The position numbers and the translations under genes are program-made. Under the pieces are notes generated by a model. That model was not told where the DNA came from. It searched no databases and saw only the letters and a program-made list of their open reading frames with translations. A DNA stretch of 44,855 nt from Lachnospiraceae bacterium. GTDB taxonomy: Bacteria; Bacillota; Clostridia; Lachnospirales; Lachnospiraceae. The DNA lies in NCBI GenBank assembly GCA_021205565.1, contig JAJPXG010000057.1, forward strand, positions 21,714-66,568, in the 5' to 3' direction. Positions 40,562 through 44,855 of this stretch are shown here, one piece after another (the first letter of the stretch is position 1; each line of letters starts with the position of its first letter).

Positions 40562-40619
40562 AAAAAAGCAGGAAACCTTTTTTAGATTTCCTGCTCGGTG
40601 GTGCCACTGTGAGGTGGCA
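40562..40619 (-). promoter_or_regulatory. Terminator-like leader hairpins before the ArdC gene
   Basis: In mRNA order: TGCCAC/GTGGCA (40619-40602), then AGCAGGAAATCT/AGGTTTCCTGCT (40595-40567) followed directly by TTTTTT. The second is a textbook intrinsic terminator 28 bases before the start codon. Its stem matches the hairpin before the helicase gene. It may end transcripts of the upstream gene or attenuate the ArdC operon. Confidence 0.75.
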
Positions 40620-40672
40620 AGTATTCAGTTGTTTATGGGAAAGTTTCTGTTCAACATATTTTGATTTGTTTT

Positions 40673-42091
40673 TCAATATCCTAAGAATTTCACTTTTGAC
40701 ACTTCGACCCAAACTGCCTCTCCTTTTTTTACAGCTCTGCCTGAAGGAAGTATCCCATCTCTTGCAACTTCTATTCTTGTGTACTTCTTCCCTTCATATT
40801 CATATTCTTCAAAACGTTCCTGATTGCTAAGAGAGACTAAAACCGCAAAATCACTTGGCTTTGGCTGTAGTATTTTTTTCTGCATCACTTCATAACATGC
40901 CCCATCATATAAACTAGAATCATGTAAACACATATCTCTATATGAGGCATTAAGAACCCCATTTTCAATTTCTAAATGAATTCCTGCGCACCGGGAAATA
41001 TTCAATGTAAGCAAATAATACATAATCGCCGTAAGCATTTGATTGAGCAAGAACTCATCATTCTTACTCTTACAAATATCCAGTATCCGTGAAAAATAGG
41101 ATTCTAATACTGATAAAAAGAAAGAGTCTTTTTCTGAATATAGTATTAGTGTCTTTTCGAGACGTTTACGATTAATGGAAAATGCATTTAAGTTTCGCCT
41201 GGCAGGGTACATTGCGTTCTCGCTGATAAAAATAGTATTATCAATCCGTATTAGTGGGCAAATATAAGATATTTGATTCTTCAATGGAGGATAAAAAGTG
41301 CATATCTGCGCCGGTTGTGTTGTTTTTACCCACTGATAACCATCTGAAAATTTTAAATTGATATAATCCTCAACCGGAAGAACAAAAGCAATATCTCTGA
41401 TTGATCCAATATTTAGTGATATCGTTCCTTTCTCTGAATCATATTTTAGATTGCCCGTGTTTTTGCGAACTCGACAACTATCTTCCACGAGATTAATAGA
41501 AATACGGAATTCTTGTTGATAGCTGAAGGCTTGTTCCTTTGTAAATTCGTCAGTTTCTTCATTGCTATGTTCATCAAAATCATAATCGACCAGTCCATAT
41601 GCCACCCAATACAGACTTCCAAGAGAGTCTGAAAGTGTTTGTATTATACGATATAAGAATTGTTTAACATCGTAAATTACTATGGCTAGCCCTTGTTTTT
41701 TATCAGCAAACTGAACTAATTTTTCATTCAGTGGAAGTAGTTCTCCCTTTTCAGAATCATAAAAAAGAGCGGACAGGCAATAAACATTTTCACTTAAAAA
41801 GCGTGTATCTATTTCACCTATGGCATTTGCATCTCTAGGGATTCCACCAATATCTTGAAAAAAGGTAATTGCCTGATTAATTGAAGTTGGATTGTTTACA
41901 TCGATATTCGTTGATAATCCCTCGTTCAAGTCTCCACGATATTTATTGAGCATTTCCTTTTTTTCCGAGAACAAGCTTCCGACTCCAAATGATGCTAATG
42001 GATTAATATATATTGTTCCATTCAGTAAGGCCATTGTATATTTTGCATCACTGTATATTTTCCCCAGAATAAACGGTTTGTCATAATTCAT
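40673..42091 (-). CDS. Protein of unknown function, AT-rich cargo gene
   Basis: 472 residues from ATG 42091 (AGGTGG before it; ATG 42127 is the longer alternative). I recognise no family. Visible features: an N-terminal block FILGKIYSDAKYTMALLNGTIYINPL with RGDLNEG about 30 residues on, no signal peptide or membrane helix, and a small beta-rich C-terminus (YEGKKYTRIEVARDGILPSGRAVKKGEAVWVEV). The gene is clearly lower in GC than the backbone genes on both sides, has its own promoter and breaks the usual ArdC-topB gene order. It is probably a late acquisition. A defence role is possible from position only. Confidence 0.8.
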   Translation of the reverse strand: MNYDKPFILGKIYSDAKYTMALLNGTIYINPLASFGVGSLFSEKKEMLNKYRGDLNEGLSTNIDVNNPTSINQAITFFQDIGGIPRDANAIGEIDTRFLSENVYCLSALFYDSEKGELLPLNEKLVQFADKKQGLAIVIYDVKQFLYRIIQTLSDSLGSLYWVAYGLVDYDFDEHSNEETDEFTKEQAFSYQQEFRISINLVEDSCRVRKNTGNLKYDSEKGTISLNIGSIRDIAFVLPVEDYINLKFSDGYQWVKTTQPAQICTFYPPLKNQISYICPLIRIDNTIFISENAMYPARRNLNAFSINRKRLEKTLILYSEKDSFFLSVLESYFSRILDICKSKNDEFLLNQMLTAIMYYLLTLNISRCAGIHLEIENGVLNASYRDMCLHDSSLYDGACYEVMQKKILQPKPSDFAVLVSLSNQERFEEYEYEGKKYTRIEVARDGILPSGRAVKKGEAVWVEVSKVKFLGY

Positions 42092-42148
42092 TTTCTGCCA
42101 CCTGTCCTGTTCAAAAGACTTTACCATTCATTTGTTGTGTTCATTCTT

Positions 42149-42177
42149 ATTCTATCATACAATGTGCAAGAATTGAA
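42149..42177 (-). promoter_or_regulatory. Promoter of the unknown AT-rich gene
   Basis: On the minus strand, -35 TTCAAT (42177-42172) and -10 TAGAAT (42154-42149) are separated by 17 bp, 58 bp upstream of the chosen start. This would let the gene be expressed apart from the transfer operon. Confidence 0.5.
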
Positions 42178-42204
42178 GCGAAGAAATGCACTCCATTAAA
42201 GAAC

Positions 42205-42242
42205 CCCGGCGCAGACAGGTGGAAAACAGTCCGGACCGGGGT
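42205..42242 (-). terminator. Terminator after the topB operon
   Basis: Arms CCCCGG (42205-42210) and CCGGGG (42237-42242) with a partly paired interior. On the minus strand the stem is followed by TTCTTT. It lies just after the last gene of the topB operon and before the promoter of the AT-rich gene. Confidence 0.55.
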
Positions 42243-42248
42243 GCAGCC

Positions 42249-42536
42249 TTATTCTGATTTGGGGGATGTATCCCTACGGGGCGGCATATAACCGCCTGCT
42301 TTTGCACGTTCCCGCGCCGCTGCCCGGCGCTCCTCACTGAAAGGCTCCCGAACCAATACGCAGCGTTTGGGGACGGTGTAGGAATGTTCATCCTTCCGGC
42401 TGATCTGGCTGGGGTATTTTTCTGCCAGCCGGGAGAGCTTTTCCAGGAGCTTCGGGTCATGGGTGTAGACCTCGGCAGTGGTTTCCGCCTGATTGTAGAG
42501 GATTATAGTTTCCTGTTCATAGAGGGACAGCTTCAT
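42249..42536 (-). CDS. Conserved-looking small ICE protein after topB
   Basis: 95 residues: LSLYEQETIILYNQAETTAEVYTHDPKLLEKLSRLAEKYP, then a basic C-terminus (ERRAAARERAKAGGYMPPRR). The start overlaps the topB stop (ATGA), so the two are translated together. I do not recognise a named domain. The coupling suggests it assists topoisomerase III or DNA processing. Confidence 0.7.
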   Translation of the reverse strand: MKLSLYEQETIILYNQAETTAEVYTHDPKLLEKLSRLAEKYPSQISRKDEHSYTVPKRCVLVREPFSEERRAAARERAKAGGYMPPRRDTSPKSE

Positions 42537-44641
42537 CCTTTGCCGCCTTTCTGACGGTCAAATTCCAGCTTGAAATTCACGCGCTGCCCGTCATCCTCCA
42601 GCACAACAACGGCATCATAGGTCTTGCCGGTTTTCTCGGAATAGCAGCCCTTCAACGACACGCGGCCTTTTTTCAGCAGCTCCGCCGCCACACTCTTGGT
42701 CAGCTGCTTTTTCTTAGCGGAAAAGAACTTGCTGTTTTTCCAAAGGGCAAACCGGCATTGCTGATTTTCACAGAAAAAGCCCTGCTTGCTTTCGGTCACG
42801 CTGCCTCCGCAGCGGGGGCATTTGCCGATCACCTCCCGGTCAGTGGGGAACAGAACCTCCGCGCCCTGTATTACCTGATAGGTGGAAACCAGCTCCCGCA
42901 GCATAGCGGCGATCCCGTCCATAAATGCAACCGGCTCCAACTGGCCGCGCTCGATCTCTTTCAGCTTGTATTCCCACTCCGCAGTCAGAAGCGGTGATTG
43001 CAGCTGTTCCGGCAGAACTGTGATAAGGGAGACCGCAGGCTGGGTGGGCAGGAGCTGTACCGCCTTTTTGGACTTTTTGCGCTCCACAAATCCGGCAGAC
43101 ACCAGCTTTTCCAGGATACCGGCGCGGGTGGCCGGAGTACCTAATCCCTTGCGTTCCGCATCCTCCGGCATATCTTTGGCACCGGCGGTCTCCATGGCGG
43201 ATAGGAGCGTATCTTCGGTGAAGTGTTTGGGCGGCGTTGTCTTACCTTCCTTGATACCGGGGACAACCACCTCAAAGGACTGTCCCTCGGCTACCACAGG
43301 TAATGCTTTTGCATCCGTTTCTTTGTCTGCTTCCGGCGCGTTTTTCAGAGAGGCCCGGTACCGGCTGTCCAGCTCCTTCCAGCCGGGATTCAAAACAGCG
43401 CGGCCTTTGGCGGCAAATAAGTGACCGGCACAGTCCAGCGTCACATTGGTTTCGGCATATTCATAGGGCTGGCCTACGGCACAGAGCAGCCGCAGGGCCA
43501 CAAGCTCCAGAATGGACCGTTCTCCAACCGGCAGGCCGGACAGATCGGTGGTGAGGATATTCTGCGTGGGGATTACCGCATGGTGGTCGGTGACTTTCTT
43601 ATCATCGATCACGCGGGAACCGTCACACCGGACAGAGATTCCTTTGGCAAAGGGCATGGCCTTGGCGGTGGTGTTGACCAGTACCGGCAGGCCCTCCGCC
43701 ATATCAGAGGTCAGATACCGGCTGTCGGTCCGGGGATAAGTACACAGCTTTTTCTCATACAGATTTTGCAGATAGTCTAACGTCTGCTGGGCCGTATAGC
43801 CTAGGAGCCGGTTGGCATCCCGTTGGAGGGTAGTCAAGTCATAAAGGGCGGGCGGTTTTTCCGCTTTTTCCTTGCGCTCCACCTTCTGTACCACAGCGCA
43901 GCCGTCCACACAGGCTTCCTGCAAGTGTTCCGCATCCGCCTTTTCCTTCATTCGTTCACTGGCAGCGGTAAAATCGGAAAGTCCCAGCATCACGGTATAG
44001 AACGGCTCCGGCCGGAACGCATCAATTTCCGCTTCCCGCTGGACGATCAGCGCCAGCGTAGGTGACATGACGCGGCCCACATTCAAAGTGCGATGATACA
44101 GCACCGAAAAGAGCCGGGTGGCATTGATCCCCACCAGCCAGTCAGCCTCTGTGCGGCAGAGCGCCGCCTGATGCAGCCCGTCATAATCACTTCCGGGGCG
44201 GAGGTTTTGAAAACCGGCGCGGATTGCCTCATCTTCCATGGAGGAGATCCACAGCCGTTTCATGGGTTTCTTGCAGCCTGCCAGGGTGTAGACAGTCCTG
44301 AAAATGGCTTCGCCCTCGCGTCCGGCGTCGCAGGCATTGACGACCTCCGACACCTCCGGGGCGTTCATCAACTCCCGCAGGATTTCAAACTGCTTTTTCT
44401 TATCCGCGCCCACCACAAACTGCCACTTTTCCGGCAGAATCGGGAGATCATCATAGCGCCACTTGGCGTATTTAGGGTCATAGCTCTCTGCATTAGCAAG
44501 CCCGGCCAGATGACCGATGCACCAGCTCACCCGGTAATCGTTTCCTTCCAGATAGCCATTCTTTTTGGATTTTGCGCCGATTACAGCGGCCAAACTCTGT
44601 GCCACAGAGGGTTTCTCGGCAATCACAAGTCGATAGCTCAT
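42533..44641 (-). CDS. topB: DNA topoisomerase III of ICE-B
   Basis: 702 residues, close to full length for the family. The Toprim domain starts at VIAEKPSVAQSLAAVIGAK and has DAGREGEAIF. The catalytic tyrosine lies in YPRTDSRYL (about 305), and a C-terminal zinc finger CPRCGG ... CENQQCRF is followed by a further topoisomerase-type domain. As a type IA enzyme it passes single strands and should resolve intermediates during transfer or replication of the ICE. The start overlaps the stop of a Cys-motif gene (ATGA). It is the intact counterpart of the fragment at 175-498. Confidence 0.93.
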   Translation of the reverse strand: MSYRLVIAEKPSVAQSLAAVIGAKSKKNGYLEGNDYRVSWCIGHLAGLANAESYDPKYAKWRYDDLPILPEKWQFVVGADKKKQFEILRELMNAPEVSEVVNACDAGREGEAIFRTVYTLAGCKKPMKRLWISSMEDEAIRAGFQNLRPGSDYDGLHQAALCRTEADWLVGINATRLFSVLYHRTLNVGRVMSPTLALIVQREAEIDAFRPEPFYTVMLGLSDFTAASERMKEKADAEHLQEACVDGCAVVQKVERKEKAEKPPALYDLTTLQRDANRLLGYTAQQTLDYLQNLYEKKLCTYPRTDSRYLTSDMAEGLPVLVNTTAKAMPFAKGISVRCDGSRVIDDKKVTDHHAVIPTQNILTTDLSGLPVGERSILELVALRLLCAVGQPYEYAETNVTLDCAGHLFAAKGRAVLNPGWKELDSRYRASLKNAPEADKETDAKALPVVAEGQSFEVVVPGIKEGKTTPPKHFTEDTLLSAMETAGAKDMPEDAERKGLGTPATRAGILEKLVSAGFVERKKSKKAVQLLPTQPAVSLITVLPEQLQSPLLTAEWEYKLKEIERGQLEPVAFMDGIAAMLRELVSTYQVIQGAEVLFPTDREVIGKCPRCGGSVTESKQGFFCENQQCRFALWKNSKFFSAKKKQLTKSVAAELLKKGRVSLKGCYSEKTGKTYDAVVVLEDDGQRVNFKLEFDRQKGGKG

Positions 44642-44775
44642 TTTGTGTTCCTCCTTCTATTCAAATAGGCCAGCATTTCCCGATGACAGATGCCCACACA
44701 AGTCTGCCCTGCATGGGAACAGCCATAGCAAGGATGGTTCTTGGGGAGAGAAGGGGCGCGGCGGGGGTTAACCAC
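44638..44775 (-). CDS. Cys-motif small protein upstream of topB (ICE-B copy)
   Basis: The frame ends at TGA 44640-44638, overlapping the topB ATG. It carries PCYGC, six residues, then CVGIC, like the protein ending at 178. An in-frame TAA at 44805-44803 limits the gene to at most 54 codons. GTG 44775 is the only common start, giving 45 residues, but has no good ribosome site. The conserved motif and matching position before topB in two elements support a real gene; the start is unsure. Too short for the ORF track. Confidence 0.55.
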   Translation of the reverse strand: MVNPRRAPSLPKNHPCYGCSHAGQTCVGICHREMLAYLNRRRNTK

Positions 44776-44855
44776 CCCCCATTGCGTATGGGTAAAGATA
44801 ATTTAAAAAACACTTTGGGTGGACCGGTTGAATAAGCAAAGTAGAAGAGGGTTTG

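Larger units (their letters stand above)
8760..44855. mobile_element. Tn1549-like integrative conjugative element (ICE-B), continues past window
   Basis: Serine recombinases lie at the left end. MobP relaxase, MobC, DUF3849, methylase-helicase, TTRAP, ArdC/YodL and topB follow, an order typical of Tn1549-type elements. All backbone genes are on the minus strand. Cargo occupies 14.3-24.5 kb, and a lone AT-rich gene lies at 40.7-42.1 kb. The left edge lies between about 8755 and 8865. The right edge and secretion genes are outside the window. Confidence 0.75.

Noticed and set aside
1-44855. CRISPR array, tRNA or rRNA genes
   Set aside because: No regularly spaced repeats with unique spacers, no cloverleaf with a CCA-proximal pattern, and no conserved rRNA segments were noticed by eye. 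A dedicated scan was not possible.

Overview
The window is accessory DNA from a Gram-positive, probably gut-dwelling member of the Clostridia (Bacillota). The evidence is strong AGGAGG ribosome sites, Tn1549/Tn916-type conjugative-transposon genes (TnpV, TnpW, TTRAP, DUF3849, CD1845-like, YodL/DUF4316), large serine recombinases and ECF transporters. I see no housekeeping gene, tRNA, rRNA or CRISPR array. All family names come from reading the translations, not from a search.

Layout: three mobile elements appear to be nested. (1) Bases 1 to about 498 are the end of an outer integrative conjugative element (ICE-A): a Cys-motif small protein, then topB cut off after about 108 codons. (2) About 499-8770 is a mobilizable element (IME) sitting in that topB. 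It carries tnpV, a TetR / flavin reductase (frameshifted) / FMN-binding / KTR cargo operon, two sigma-like proteins, a RepA-type ATPase, a repeat-rich origin-like region, a MobV relaxase, ParB, a PC4-like protein and a serine recombinase. (3) That recombinase is broken by a second ICE (ICE-B), which fills the window from about 8.77 kb to the right end and continues beyond it.

ICE-B, left to right: three serine recombinase genes (the smallest lacks the catalytic serine), tnpW and a sigma-like regulator. Next is cargo: a MerR/SDR pair, an amidohydrolase/HxlR pair, and a five-gene ECF plus ABC transporter operon with a divergent AraC regulator. The transfer and processing module follows: a tnpV remnant, MobP-type relaxase, small conserved proteins, MobC, DUF3848/3849, a 2,921-residue methylase-helicase with a second tnpV in another frame inside it, TTRAP and an ArdC/YodL antirestriction-type protein. 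An AT-rich gene of unknown function lies between the ArdC gene and a topB operon. Coupling protein and VirB4-like genes are not seen and would lie to the right.

The relaxases, MobC, RepA/ParB, topoisomerase and helicase are expected to process and maintain the transferred DNA, the recombinases to excise and integrate it, and ArdC-like domains to protect it on entry. Cargo genes bring transport and redox/electrophile-response functions. The most unusual signals are the TnpV gene overlapping the helicase frame, ribosome-site-masking hairpins before sigma-like genes of two different elements, matching terminator-like leaders before the helicase and ArdC genes, a three-copy repeat array at the IME origin, four hairpins at the ICE-B relaxase 3' end, and the unassigned gene at 40673-42091.
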